From: Henriciella sp.
GTDB lineage: Bacteria > Pseudomonadota > Alphaproteobacteria > Caulobacterales > Hyphomonadaceae
Length of the DNA: 64,000 nucleotides
NCBI GenBank assembly: GCA_027019605.1
Contig: JALUWJ010000075.1
Location: 19,778 to 83,777 of the forward strand
Direction of reading: 5' to 3'
The number at the start of each line of letters is the position of its first letter. Position 1 is the stretch's first letter. This document shows positions 8,800 through 15,991 of this stretch, piece by piece. The notes beneath the pieces were generated by a model that did no database searches, was not told where the DNA came from, and was given only the letters and a program-made list of their open reading frames with translations. Made by a program: the position numbers and the translations under genes.

Positions 8800-9010
8800 A
8801 GATGACAGGGTTATCCCGTTTCCGCACGCCGCAGTTTCAGGCCGAAATCGTCAAAAACCAGCAAAAATTATTGGGTATTCTAAACTCGCATTGACGTTGA
8901 ATCCATCCGGTGATCGGTGCGTCGGACATTGGTGTAGCCAATGCAGTGGAGTTTGGATGGGCTATGGCCCTGAAGTGGAGTGCCCTGTTTGTGGCAATCG
9001 GCAGGGCTAA
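8792..9010 (+). CDS. Small zinc-ribbon protein coupled to the activator gene
   Basis: A 72-aa protein whose ATG lies 8 bases inside the end of the activator gene, so translation is probably coupled. The C-terminal third holds C48-x2-C51-x12-C64-x2-C67, a rubredoxin/zinc-ribbon style metal site in an aromatic and Gly-rich context (W-M-G-Y-G). The N-terminal half is polar with no recognisable fold. The Cys spacing equals that of the E. coli HypA zinc domain, a domain that the HypA of this island lacks. Any role as a metal-site partner is inference. I do not recognise the family otherwise. Confidence 0.65.
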   Translation: MSKDDRVIPFPHAAVSGRNRQKPAKIIGYSKLALTLNPSGDRCVGHWCSQCSGVWMGYGPEVECPVCGNRQG

Positions 9011-9046
9011 ACACGATGTAACATGTTCGCGTCTGCTGCGAATTAA

Positions 9047-9116
9047 GTTTGCATCAACAGCCGGGTGCAAACTATCTTTGCGCTGTGCCATACTGGTCTC
9101 GCAAAGGCATTTTGCG
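9047..9116. promoter_or_regulatory. Repeated GCAAA/TTTGC dyads upstream of hupS (candidate activator sites)
   Basis: This 70-bp stretch contains GCAAA-N5-TTTGC twice (9068-9082 and 9102-9116, centres 34 bp apart). A further AGTTTGCA at 9047-9054 forms a perfect 8-bp inverted repeat with TGCAAACT at 9067-9074. Five half-sites in such a short span are unlikely to be chance. They lie about 290-360 bp before the hupS start, where enhancer-type sites for NtrC-family activators usually sit. The rest of 9011-9406 shows no gene and no convincing -24/-12 promoter. Confidence 0.6.
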
Positions 9117-9406
9117 CTCTAATCAATTGTTCGTGCGATTAGATAGAGCTGTGCCGATCAAATCCCGAGCTCTCCGCGCAAGAATGCAGCTATCCGCTTA
9201 AGCCGGGCCGACTTTCAATCGATACGGCGCTCCTAAGCAAACACGAACGTAGTGGCAATTCGTGCATGAAGCCATTCCTGCGACAGAGTCTCTGTAAACT
9301 TAGTTAGCGTTTTGTGCCGGTGGTGTTTGGCATGGATATCAACTGATAAGCTGACTCATAATTTACAAACGGCGAAAAGCGCCGAGAACAGCGGAGGAAA
9401 CTAATC

Positions 9407-10369
9407 ATGGCCAATCTTCTTTGGTTGCAAGGGGGGGCTTGTTCAGGGAACACGATGTCGTTTCTAAACGCTGAAGAGCCCAGCGCATGCGATCTCGTAA
9501 CTGACTTTGGAATTAATGTTCTGTGGCAGCCATCTCTCGGCCTTGAGTTAGGCGACAACGTTAAAACTATTCTGGAGAAGTGTATTTCTGGCGAAATTCA
9601 GCTCGATATTTTTGTATTCGAAGGAACTGTGATCAATGCGCCAGATGGAACCGGTGAGTGGAACCGGTTCTGCGGCGAGCCCATGAAGAACTGGGTAAAA
9701 AAGCTATGCGATGCGGCCCAATACGTGGTTGCAATCGGTGATTGCGCTACATGGGGCGGCATTCCAGCGACCGCTCCAAACCCTTCCGATAGTGAAGGTC
9801 TTCAATTCCTCAAACGCGCAAAAGGTGGTGCATTGGGGGAGAACTTTGTTTCCAAAGCTGGGCTTCCAGTCATTAACATCCCTGGATGTCCAGCTCACCC
9901 CGACTGGGTAACTCAAATTTTGGTTGCAGTAGCTTCGGGGCGAGGCGGAGATCTTACTTTGGACGAATTCCAGAGGCCAAAAACATTCTTTGCGAGCTTT
10001 ACCCAAACAGGCTGTACGCGAAATATGCATTTTGCGTACAAAGTGTCGACCACCGCGTTTGGGCAGCGTAAGGGCTGTCTATTCTACGATCTAGGATGCC
10101 GCGGTCCAATGACCCACAGTCCATGCAATCGCATCTTGTGGAACCGGCAATCTTCAAAAACACGGGCGGGTATGCCTTGCCTGGGCTGTACTGAACCAGA
10201 ATTCCCATTCTTTGATCTTGCGCCGGGCACAGTTTTCAAAACGCAAACAGTTATGGGGGTTCCAAAGGACTTGCCAACTGGGGTCGATAAAAAAGGATAT
10301 ATGAAACTGACCGCTGCCGCCAAAAACGCTTCTCCGGCTTGGGCCGAAGAAGATATTTTCGTGGTTTAG
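9407..10369 (+). CDS. hupS: Group 2a [NiFe] hydrogenase small subunit
   Basis: Electron-relay subunit (320 aa) of a cytoplasmic-facing uptake hydrogenase. It has no Tat signal and starts directly with W-L-Q-G-G-A-C-S-G-N-T-M-S-F-L-N-A-E-E-P, typical of the cyanobacterial HupS and mycobacterial HucS group 2a. Cluster ligand regions follow: G-D-C-A-T-W-G-G (about 107), I-P-G-C-P-A-H-P-D-W (about 160), T-G-C-T-R-N (about 203), G-C-L-F-Y-D-L-G-C-R-G-P (about 225) and P-C-L-G-C-T-E-P (about 257). The usual second N-terminal Cys is replaced by Asn15. Huc, of the same group, carries [3Fe-4S] clusters. GGAGGA precedes the ATG, and hupL follows by 24 bp. Confidence 0.95.
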   Translation: MANLLWLQGGACSGNTMSFLNAEEPSACDLVTDFGINVLWQPSLGLELGDNVKTILEKCISGEIQLDIFVFEGTVINAPDGTGEWNRFCGEPMKNWVKKLCDAAQYVVAIGDCATWGGIPATAPNPSDSEGLQFLKRAKGGALGENFVSKAGLPVINIPGCPAHPDWVTQILVAVASGRGGDLTLDEFQRPKTFFASFTQTGCTRNMHFAYKVSTTAFGQRKGCLFYDLGCRGPMTHSPCNRILWNRQSSKTRAGMPCLGCTEPEFPFFDLAPGTVFKTQTVMGVPKDLPTGVDKKGYMKLTAAAKNASPAWAEEDIFVV

Positions 10370-10393
10370 GCGAGCGCAGAGGGAAATAAGACA

Positions 10394-11989
10394 ATGTCAG
10401 CTATTCAAACACTTGATATATCGCCAGTCGGGCGAGTCGAAGGCGATCTAGATGTTCGCGTGGATATCCAGGACGGTGTGGTCACAAACGCTTGGACAAA
10501 TGCAGAGATGTTCAGGGGCTTTGAGGTTATCCTTAAAGACAAAGACCCGCAGGCCGGGTTGGTCGTGACGCCGCGGGCTTGCGGGATATGCGGCGCGTCT
10601 CACCTGACCTGTGCAGCGTGGGCGCTCGATACCGCTTGGGGTACAACGGTACCGCGCAATGCGATTTTGGCGCGCAATCTGGGGCAGATTGTTGAGTCGC
10701 TTCAGTCGCTACCTCGCCATCACTATGGCCTGTTCATGATTGACTTTACGAACCAAAACTACGCCAAAAGTCAGTATTTCGAGGAAGCCGTTAAACGCTA
10801 TTCACCGTTCACTGGAACTTCATATGAAGCCGGAGTGACAATATCTGGAAGGCCCGTAGAAATTTACGCTCTACTTGGCGGGCAATGGCCGCATTCCTCA
10901 TACATGGTGCCAGGTGGTGTAATGTGTTCACCAACACTTACAGACGTAACGCGCTCTGTCGCGATCCTTGAGCATTTCCGTAGAAATTGGATCGAGCCAC
11001 TTTGGTTCGGCTGTTCAATGGAGCGTTACGAGGAAATCCAGTCATATGATGACTTCATGGCTTGGTTGAATGAGAAACCTGAGCACGCGAATTCAGATCT
11101 CGGCATGTATTGGCGCATGGCGATGGATATAGGCCTTGATAAATACGGCCGAGGCCACGCAAAATTCATTACTTGGGGATACCTGCCGCATGAGGACAAG
11201 TATCAAAACCCGACAATCGAAGGGCGCAATTCTGCCGTTATCATGAAATCAGGTGTTTATGACGGTGCCACCGATACGCATAAGCTCATGGATCAGGCAA
11301 TGACACGAGAAGACGTGACGCACGCTTGGTATGATGAGGTTGGTGGAACTCACCCATTTGATCGCGTGACCAATCCAGTAGGTAAGAATCCCATCGATCA
11401 TGAGGGTAAATATTCTTGGTCGACTGCGGTGCGCCATTCCGAAAACGGACGACTTGAAGCTGGGCCACTGGCTCGTCAATTGGTTGCGGGCGGCAGCCAT
11501 GGAGAGGCTTGGCAGCATTCAGATCCACTGATCTTGGACATGTACCGAAAGATGGGGGGGCCTTCTATCGCACTTCGCCATTTCGCGCGTATGCATGAGC
11601 TTTGCAAACTCTATCGTGAGGCTGAGCGAATTCTACGTGAGTTCAAGCTGAACGACGATTGGTATATTAAGCCCACAGAAAAAGATGGCCAAGGCTGGGG
11701 TGCAACCGAAGCTATCCGCGGAGCGCTGTGTCACTGGATCGATGTAAAAGATGGTAAGATAAGCAATTACCAAATCATTGCTCCGACAACGTGGAATGTG
11801 GGGCCGCGAGCAACGGACGGCGAAAGAGGCCCAATCGAGGAAGCCTTAATTGGAACTCCAATTCAGAATCCATCAGATCCCGTCGAGGTTGGGCACGTTT
11901 GCCGTTCGTATGATAGCTGCCTTGTTTGCACAGTTCATGCGCACGATGCCAAAACAGGTGAAGAGCTGGCCAGGTTCCGCACAGCGTAA
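10394..11989 (+). CDS. hupL: Group 2a [NiFe] hydrogenase large subunit
   Basis: Catalytic subunit (531 aa) carrying the NiFe(CN)2CO centre that splits H2. The L1 motif is R-A-C-G-I-C-G-A-S-H (about residues 61-70). The L2 motif at the C-terminus is D-S-C-L-V-C-T-V-H, followed by a 16-residue extension starting A-H-D-A-K that the maturation protease would remove after the His. DSCxxCxxH in place of DPCxxCxxH and the overall sequence place it in group 2a. The cognate protease is encoded about 800 bp downstream, which supports a functional unit. Confidence 0.95.
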   Translation: MSAIQTLDISPVGRVEGDLDVRVDIQDGVVTNAWTNAEMFRGFEVILKDKDPQAGLVVTPRACGICGASHLTCAAWALDTAWGTTVPRNAILARNLGQIVESLQSLPRHHYGLFMIDFTNQNYAKSQYFEEAVKRYSPFTGTSYEAGVTISGRPVEIYALLGGQWPHSSYMVPGGVMCSPTLTDVTRSVAILEHFRRNWIEPLWFGCSMERYEEIQSYDDFMAWLNEKPEHANSDLGMYWRMAMDIGLDKYGRGHAKFITWGYLPHEDKYQNPTIEGRNSAVIMKSGVYDGATDTHKLMDQAMTREDVTHAWYDEVGGTHPFDRVTNPVGKNPIDHEGKYSWSTAVRHSENGRLEAGPLARQLVAGGSHGEAWQHSDPLILDMYRKMGGPSIALRHFARMHELCKLYREAERILREFKLNDDWYIKPTEKDGQGWGATEAIRGALCHWIDVKDGKISNYQIIAPTTWNVGPRATDGERGPIEEALIGTPIQNPSDPVEVGHVCRSYDSCLVCTVHAHDAKTGEELARFRTA

Positions 11990-12007
11990 AACTTGTTTTA
12001 AACGAGA

Positions 12008-12055
12008 GATGTGCGTCATGAAAGGGAACTCATCGTTCCTTCCATGACGCGCATC
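12008..12055 (+). promoter_or_regulatory. Long intercistronic RNA hairpin after hupL
   Basis: Arms 12008-12029 and 12035-12055 pair over about 20 bp with one bulge, one mismatch and one G-U pair around a 5-nt loop, giving a very stable stem. No T-run follows, so it is not an intrinsic terminator. Hairpins in this position commonly protect the upstream message from 3' exonucleases, which would raise hupSL over the downstream accessory genes. That role here is inference. Confidence 0.65.
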
Positions 12056-12069
12056 CTGAAAGAGCAGTG

Positions 12070-12453
12070 ATGACAGAAAAACCGGGAATGTCCGAACAGG
12101 GAGACGTTGGCAAAACACTCGAACGATATGGTGTGACACCAAAGGATGCCAACCATGCAACTTTGATCAAAATGATAGAGGATATGTTTGAAGAGGGACT
12201 TGCTACTCAACTCGAGCCGTTTCCAGAAAATGATAGAGAGTTCTCAAAGTTACTGGATCAATTGCGTGAACTGAGCCCTGATGACCTTCGGCGAAAACTG
12301 ATCATCAGTGGTTGGAAGCTGTCGCCCCATGGTGAGGACGACATGCGGTGCCAAGAGTGCATGTACTATCTTGTTCACAAACGTTGGTGTGACTTGCCTG
12401 AACTTGATTTGCCCGCCGAACCAGAATGGTGGTGCCGTTTGTGGCGGATTTAG
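12070..12453 (+). CDS. HiPIP-like four-cysteine protein, hydrogenase-linked (copy 1)
   Basis: A 127-aa soluble protein with a helical, acidic N-terminal two thirds and a compact C-terminal metal-site motif: C94-x2-C97-x9-C107-x14-C122, ending W-C-R-L-W-R-I. The order C-x2-C-xn-C-xn-(W)-C-x-x-W resembles high-potential iron-sulfur proteins (HiPIP), although spacings are shorter than in classical ones and there is no export signal. The next gene is a paralogue with the identical motif. Position between hupL and the protease suggests a role in electron transfer or assembly, but this is inference. GTG 12067 is an alternative start. Confidence 0.7.
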   Translation: MTEKPGMSEQGDVGKTLERYGVTPKDANHATLIKMIEDMFEEGLATQLEPFPENDREFSKLLDQLRELSPDDLRRKLIISGWKLSPHGEDDMRCQECMYYLVHKRWCDLPELDLPAEPEWWCRLWRI

Positions 12454-12462
12454 GAGGGGGAT

Positions 12463-12795
12463 ATGTCCGATATTGGGGCCACTCGCGACGAAGATAATCT
12501 ACGTGAAGAGATCGCTCAAAAATTAAAGGCGGGATTAAAGACTGAAGTATTCCCACGCGCTGAAACCTCTGCCGCTGTGAACGCGATCATTATGCGGTTG
12601 CGTGAAGAGGCTGGCGCGAATGTCGAAAAGAAGCTCGTTATCGGCGGCTTCACCGACCACACGATCGAAGTCGAAGACATCGAGCAGCCCTGCGAAACGT
12701 GCATGTATTATCTGGTACACAGGAAGTTTTGTGAATTGCCAGAATTGATGCTGCCTGTTGAGCCAGAATGGTCTTGTCGGCTGTGGCGGATATAA
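12463..12795 (+). CDS. HiPIP-like four-cysteine protein, hydrogenase-linked (copy 2)
   Basis: A 110-aa paralogue of the preceding protein with the same C-terminal module: C77-x2-C80-x9-C90-x14-C105 followed by R-L-W-R-I, and the shared Y-Y-L-V-H between the second and third Cys. The N-terminal halves differ much more than the Cys modules, so the metal site is what is conserved. A strong GGAGGGGG ribosome site precedes the ATG. It overlaps the protease gene. The possible [4Fe-4S] cluster and electron-carrier role are inferred from motif order only. A zinc site is the alternative. Confidence 0.7.
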   Translation: MSDIGATRDEDNLREEIAQKLKAGLKTEVFPRAETSAAVNAIIMRLREEAGANVEKKLVIGGFTDHTIEVEDIEQPCETCMYYLVHRKFCELPELMLPVEPEWSCRLWRI

Positions 12796-13268
12796 AGCTG
12801 GCAATCATCGGATGCGGAAACACAAACCGCAGTGACGATGGCGTTGGCCCGCACGTCGTCGCTGAACTACGAACTCGTGATCTGCCAGGTTGCGCAAAAT
12901 TGTTCGATGGTGGCACTGACGGAATGGGGGTCATGTACCAAGCCAAGGGCGCAACTCACCTGATCATCATCGATGCCCGTGCACCAGAAGACCAGCCCGG
13001 CGCGATATATGAGGTGCCAGGAGAGATCCTTGCCGCTCCACCTCCGCAAAGTCTGAATTTGCATGATTTTCGGTGGGATCACGCATTGTATGCGGGAAAA
13101 AAAATTTACGGAGATTCCTTTCCCAAGTACGTGAAAGTATTTCTGATTGAGGCGGAAAATTTGGAACTGGGCCTGGAGCTTTCCAGCGCCGTACAAAGCT
13201 CGGTAGCGCGAATTGCGAGTCGAATTGAAGCGTTAGCCGCGGCGGGAACAGCGGGTGCTTGGTCGTGA
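12783..13268 (+). CDS. Hydrogenase maturation protease (M52 family)
   Basis: Endopeptidase that trims the C-terminal extension of HupL once the nickel is in place. The N-terminus has the family signature I-I-G-C-G-N-x-N-R-S-D-D-G-V-G-P-H-V, including the acidic nickel ligand. The segment I-D-A-R-A-P (about 66) carries the second ligand Asp, and a conserved-type His occurs around H-D-F-R-W-D-H. I chose GTG 12783, giving M-A-D-I-K-L; ATG 12768 adds five residues. It corresponds to the HupW/HupD type. Its stop overlaps the next GTG start (GTGA). Confidence 0.88.
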   Translation: MADIKLAIIGCGNTNRSDDGVGPHVVAELRTRDLPGCAKLFDGGTDGMGVMYQAKGATHLIIIDARAPEDQPGAIYEVPGEILAAPPPQSLNLHDFRWDHALYAGKKIYGDSFPKYVKVFLIEAENLELGLELSSAVQSSVARIASRIEALAAAGTAGAWS

Positions 13269-13570
13269 GTGCATGTCTTTCTGTCCGCAAAGGGTCGATA
13301 TATATTCCCTCGTCAGACTGCGAGACCTATTTTCGTGGTCTCGACGCCGTAATCGTAGTTGTGAGAGAAAACGAGCTCAATGTTATGCCAGTTCAGCAAA
13401 TGAGTGCTGGCGGTTACATTCTCAAAATTCGGAACGCGAACGGCGATCGGGTTGTGACCGCGCCTGACGTGTTTGCCGAGCATCAACTCATGGATTGGAA
13501 TGATGATGCTGTAGAGGCTGTTTGGTGCTCTGAGCGAGGCGCTCTGATATGCGCTTTGCCTAAGGTGTAA
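13265..13570 (+). CDS. Small hydrogenase-operon protein of unknown function
   Basis: A 101-aa protein starting at a GTG that overlaps the protease stop (GTGA), so it is translationally coupled to the maturation protease. The sequence is beta-rich with segments G-S-I-Y-I-P-S-S-D, D-A-V-I-V-V-V-R-E-N-E-L and L-K-I-R-N-A-N-G-D-R, has no signal peptide or membrane helix, and contains isolated Cys residues but no metal motif. I do not recognise the family. Being the last gene before a terminator makes it part of the structural/maturation unit. Confidence 0.7.
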   Translation: MSACLSVRKGSIYIPSSDCETYFRGLDAVIVVVRENELNVMPVQQMSAGGYILKIRNANGDRVVTAPDVFAEHQLMDWNDDAVEAVWCSERGALICALPKV

Positions 13571-13621
13571 ACTAACTTTACGCTATGAAAATTTTGTAGA
13601 CAGTTAATTTTTCCTCCGCTA

Positions 13622-13667
13622 CGGCTTGTCACCTAAATAATAATTGCGGTGGCAAGCCGCTTTTTTT
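13622..13667 (+). terminator. Intrinsic terminator inside the hydrogenase island
   Basis: CGGCTTGTCACC (13622-13633) pairs with GGTGGCAAGCCG (13648-13659) over 12 bp with one G-U, and a run of seven T follows immediately (13661-13667). It is a textbook rho-independent terminator just before the TPR gene. It separates the hupSL unit from the TPR-to-hypB unit, or allows only partial read-through into it. Confidence 0.85.
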
Positions 13668-13683
13668 GCGTGGAGGAGCCCGG

Positions 13684-14673
13684 ATGGCACGGGAGAGTAG
13701 AGCTGCGGTTGAGGCCGATGCAGCCCGACAAGCAGTAATCGATGCCGATGCCGGGGTTGCAGAGAAAGCTGAGATGCTCATGGAAATTGCTATGGGGATG
13801 CAGCAGAAGCCGAAATCTCGAGAAGATTTGATCGAAGCCGTTTCACTCTATCAAGAGGCCATAGAGATGTGTCCGCCTGAAGAGGCTCTATTGGAGGCTA
13901 GGATATTCTCCCGAATGGCGACCGCGCAAATGATGATCCCCGCTGACGATGTTACGTTTTTGGACGCGGCCCGCTCATCAATGGAATCCGCGCTCGCAAC
14001 ACTGAGTACGCAAGGTAAGCCAGCGGAAGTTGCGGAGGCGGAAATGAATTACGGCCTAATACTGCAAAATTTGGCGGGCGCGAACCGCGCTCGGATCCAG
14101 GATTGTATTGGTGCGTATCAAAGAGCGCTTCGCACATTCGAAGCGAAACAATACCCAGCGGAGTTCGCTATTCTGCAAAACAATCTAGCGACCGCGTTTC
14201 TTTCTATTCCGTTTACCGACGAACGATCAAAAATGCGAGAGGCATTGGCTGTGCAGGCATTTGAGGAGGGCTTGAAAGTGGTCACTTTGGTGGATCACCC
14301 CAGCGAATACGCAATGCTGCAAAACAATCTGGGTAATGCTCTTCAATATGCTTCCTCTAGTCATCGAGTAGAGAATGGTTTCCGCGCGTTGGAGGCTTAT
14401 GATGAAGCGCTGCGTGTTCGAAACATCTCAGATACCCCTTTAGAGTATGCAAACACGATATCGAACAAAGCAAATTGTCTCGCTAACCTGCCGGATGCGC
14501 TTGACGCTCCAGAAAAGGGAAATCCCGAGAACTTGGCCGATGCCATAGCTTTGTACAAAGAAGCGCTCGGCCTTTTTCAGCAGTTTGGCGAACTGCAAAA
14601 GGCGGACGCAGTGTCAGCAGCAATACTCGAGCTCGAAGTAGACATCGAGAAAGCACAAAACTTACTGAATTAA
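13684..14673 (+). CDS. TPR-like repeat protein of the hydrogenase cluster
   Basis: A 329-aa, all-helical, soluble protein. Repeated segments such as Y-P-A-E-F-A-I-L-Q-N-N-L-A-T-A, Y-A-M-L-Q-N-N-L-G-N-A-L-Q and Y-A-N-T-I-S-N-K-A-N-C-L are spaced as in tetratricopeptide arrays. TPR folds are scaffolds for protein contacts, so it may tether or assemble the hydrogenase. I chose ATG 13684 because GGAGGA sits 6 nt upstream; TTG 13666 would place that site inside the gene. It is first gene after the internal terminator and is followed by two tiny membrane proteins. Confidence 0.75.
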   Translation: MARESRAAVEADAARQAVIDADAGVAEKAEMLMEIAMGMQQKPKSREDLIEAVSLYQEAIEMCPPEEALLEARIFSRMATAQMMIPADDVTFLDAARSSMESALATLSTQGKPAEVAEAEMNYGLILQNLAGANRARIQDCIGAYQRALRTFEAKQYPAEFAILQNNLATAFLSIPFTDERSKMREALAVQAFEEGLKVVTLVDHPSEYAMLQNNLGNALQYASSSHRVENGFRALEAYDEALRVRNISDTPLEYANTISNKANCLANLPDALDAPEKGNPENLADAIALYKEALGLFQQFGELQKADAVSAAILELEVDIEKAQNLLN

Positions 14674-14694
14674 ACGGACTGGGAAGGAAATTTT

Positions 14695-14895
14695 ATGATT
14701 GCGACGCTGATTGCTTTAGGGCTGGGAGCCTTGGCCGCTCTAGTGGGAGGCATTAGTTCAGGGATTGTTATTGGTGGCGAAGCCCTCGGCAAAGAAATGG
14801 CCGGCGCGATGGGGGGATTGTACGGGCTGTTGTCAGGTGGAGCCGCCGTCATTCTCGGTTTGCTCATTCTAACTTTTATTGTTGGAGCTGCCTAA
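14695..14895 (+). CDS. Tiny Gly-rich double-spanning membrane protein
   Basis: A 66-aa protein, almost wholly hydrophobic, with two predicted helices (about 3-29 and 40-65) joined by a short charged loop (E-A-L-G-K-E-M). Helix 1 is packed with small residues (G-L-G-A-L-A-A-L-V-G-G-I-S-S-G), and the layout resembles the ATP synthase c-subunit hairpin, but there is no carboxylate in helix 2. The family is not recognised. A GGAAGG ribosome site precedes the ATG, and the stop overlaps the next start (TAATG). Its place in the island suggests a membrane anchor or quinone-access part; that is inference. Confidence 0.7.
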   Translation: MIATLIALGLGALAALVGGISSGIVIGGEALGKEMAGAMGGLYGLLSGGAAVILGLLILTFIVGAA

Positions 14896-15116
14896 TGTTT
14901 GAGATGATTTTTGACTCAGTGAAACTGTTTTTTACGGGCCGTCTTTTCCAAAATTACTCGAAAGTCATTCAGCTGTTTTTGGTCGGAGTGCTTTGCGGGA
15001 CTGCAATCCTCGTTGCGCTTGGATACTTTGTGTCTCCGATCGTGGGAGCGATTGGCGGCGGCCTCGTGGCGGGTATCATGCAACCCGTTCTCTTCAAAAA
15101 CTTGAAATATAAATAA
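14895..15116 (+). CDS. Tiny two-helix membrane protein
   Basis: A 73-aa protein with an amphipathic N-terminal stretch (about 1-22, rich in Phe with Lys/Arg) followed by two hydrophobic helices (about 23-45 and 47-66), the second Gly-rich, and a basic end (K-N-L-K-Y-K). Start and previous stop share a base (TAATG), so it is made together with the preceding protein. I do not recognise the family. A joint membrane module with its neighbour is likely. Confidence 0.7.
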   Translation: MFEMIFDSVKLFFTGRLFQNYSKVIQLFLVGVLCGTAILVALGYFVSPIVGAIGGGLVAGIMQPVLFKNLKYK

Positions 15117-15120
15117 AGTA

Positions 15121-15987
15121 ATGGGTGATCCGAACCTCTCACAAACCGCCGAAGAACGGGATCTTAGTAGCCTGCTTTCAGATCTGGCCGCGCTTGAAGC
15201 GCTGGCAGAGAATTGGCCGGAACAGCAAAAAAATGCTGCTTCGGCTCGAGGGGAAGCCATTGACGCTCTAAATGCTGCAGCATTTCGGCGCCTAATACGG
15301 ATATTACAGTCGGTGCCAGGAATATCGAGCGCTCTGCGCGAAGCGGCAGGTGACGAAGTCGTTTACACAGTTCTTCGCCGTCACGGTATCTTGAAACCAA
15401 GCCTGCATGAGCAGGTGGACGAGGCGCTGAATTCTATCCGTCCTGCGCTAGCTTCACACGGCGGAGACGTTGAACTTGTATCCGTCGAAGAAACGTCAGT
15501 TACGGTTAGGTTTTTGGGTGCTTGCGATGGTTGCCCAGCATCTGCTTTGACCTTTTATGGCGGCGTCAAAAAAGCCATACAAGACAAGTTTTCAAACATT
15601 GTAGAGGTCAAACAAGCAAAAGGGCTAGGCGGAGGCGAAGGTGTCGAATACGCCTCTCCGTTCGCAAACTTCCAGAGAGAAGGTTGGACCAAAGCCATCG
15701 CGCTAGATGAAGTTTTGGACGGTACAACAAAGGTTCTAGAAGTAGATGGTGAATCCGTCATTCTCACTCGCTTAGGCGACAAGGTGACCTGTTTCAAAAA
15801 CGCCTGCGCTCATATGGGCATGGCTATGGATGGCGGTGACATCGATGATGCGATCATCACCTGTCCTTATCACGGCTTTCAATACTCGTTGGAAAGCGGT
15901 GAGTGCTTGACCGCACCAGAGGTGCAGCTTCAGCCGCACGGGGTGCGGGTGAAAGATGGTCAGATAGAAGTTCGTTTAACAAGGTAG
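15121..15987 (+). CDS. NifU C-terminal domain-Rieske [2Fe-2S] fusion protein
   Basis: A 288-aa iron-sulfur protein. The N-terminal about 95 residues are helical and unassigned. A NifU C-terminal-like domain follows (about 100-165) with the scaffold pair G-A-C-D-G-C-P-A-S. Next is a Rieske domain (about 190-288) with C-A-H near 225 and C-P-Y-H near 244, the complete C-x-H / C-x2-H ligand set. No signal peptide is present, so it acts in the cytoplasm. Proteins of this type (NifU plus Rieske) accompany group 2a hydrogenases such as mycobacterial Huc, where electron transfer from the enzyme has been proposed. It follows the membrane protein gene by 4 bp. Confidence 0.85.
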   Translation: MGDPNLSQTAEERDLSSLLSDLAALEALAENWPEQQKNAASARGEAIDALNAAAFRRLIRILQSVPGISSALREAAGDEVVYTVLRRHGILKPSLHEQVDEALNSIRPALASHGGDVELVSVEETSVTVRFLGACDGCPASALTFYGGVKKAIQDKFSNIVEVKQAKGLGGGEGVEYASPFANFQREGWTKAIALDEVLDGTTKVLEVDGESVILTRLGDKVTCFKNACAHMGMAMDGGDIDDAIITCPYHGFQYSLESGECLTAPEVQLQPHGVRVKDGQIEVRLTR

Positions 15988-15991
15988 TGAC

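Noticed and set aside
9327..9345. Sigma-54 promoter before hupS
   Set aside because: TTGGCAT resembles a -24 box, but the expected GC of the -12 box is AA; other GG/GC pairs have wrong spacing.
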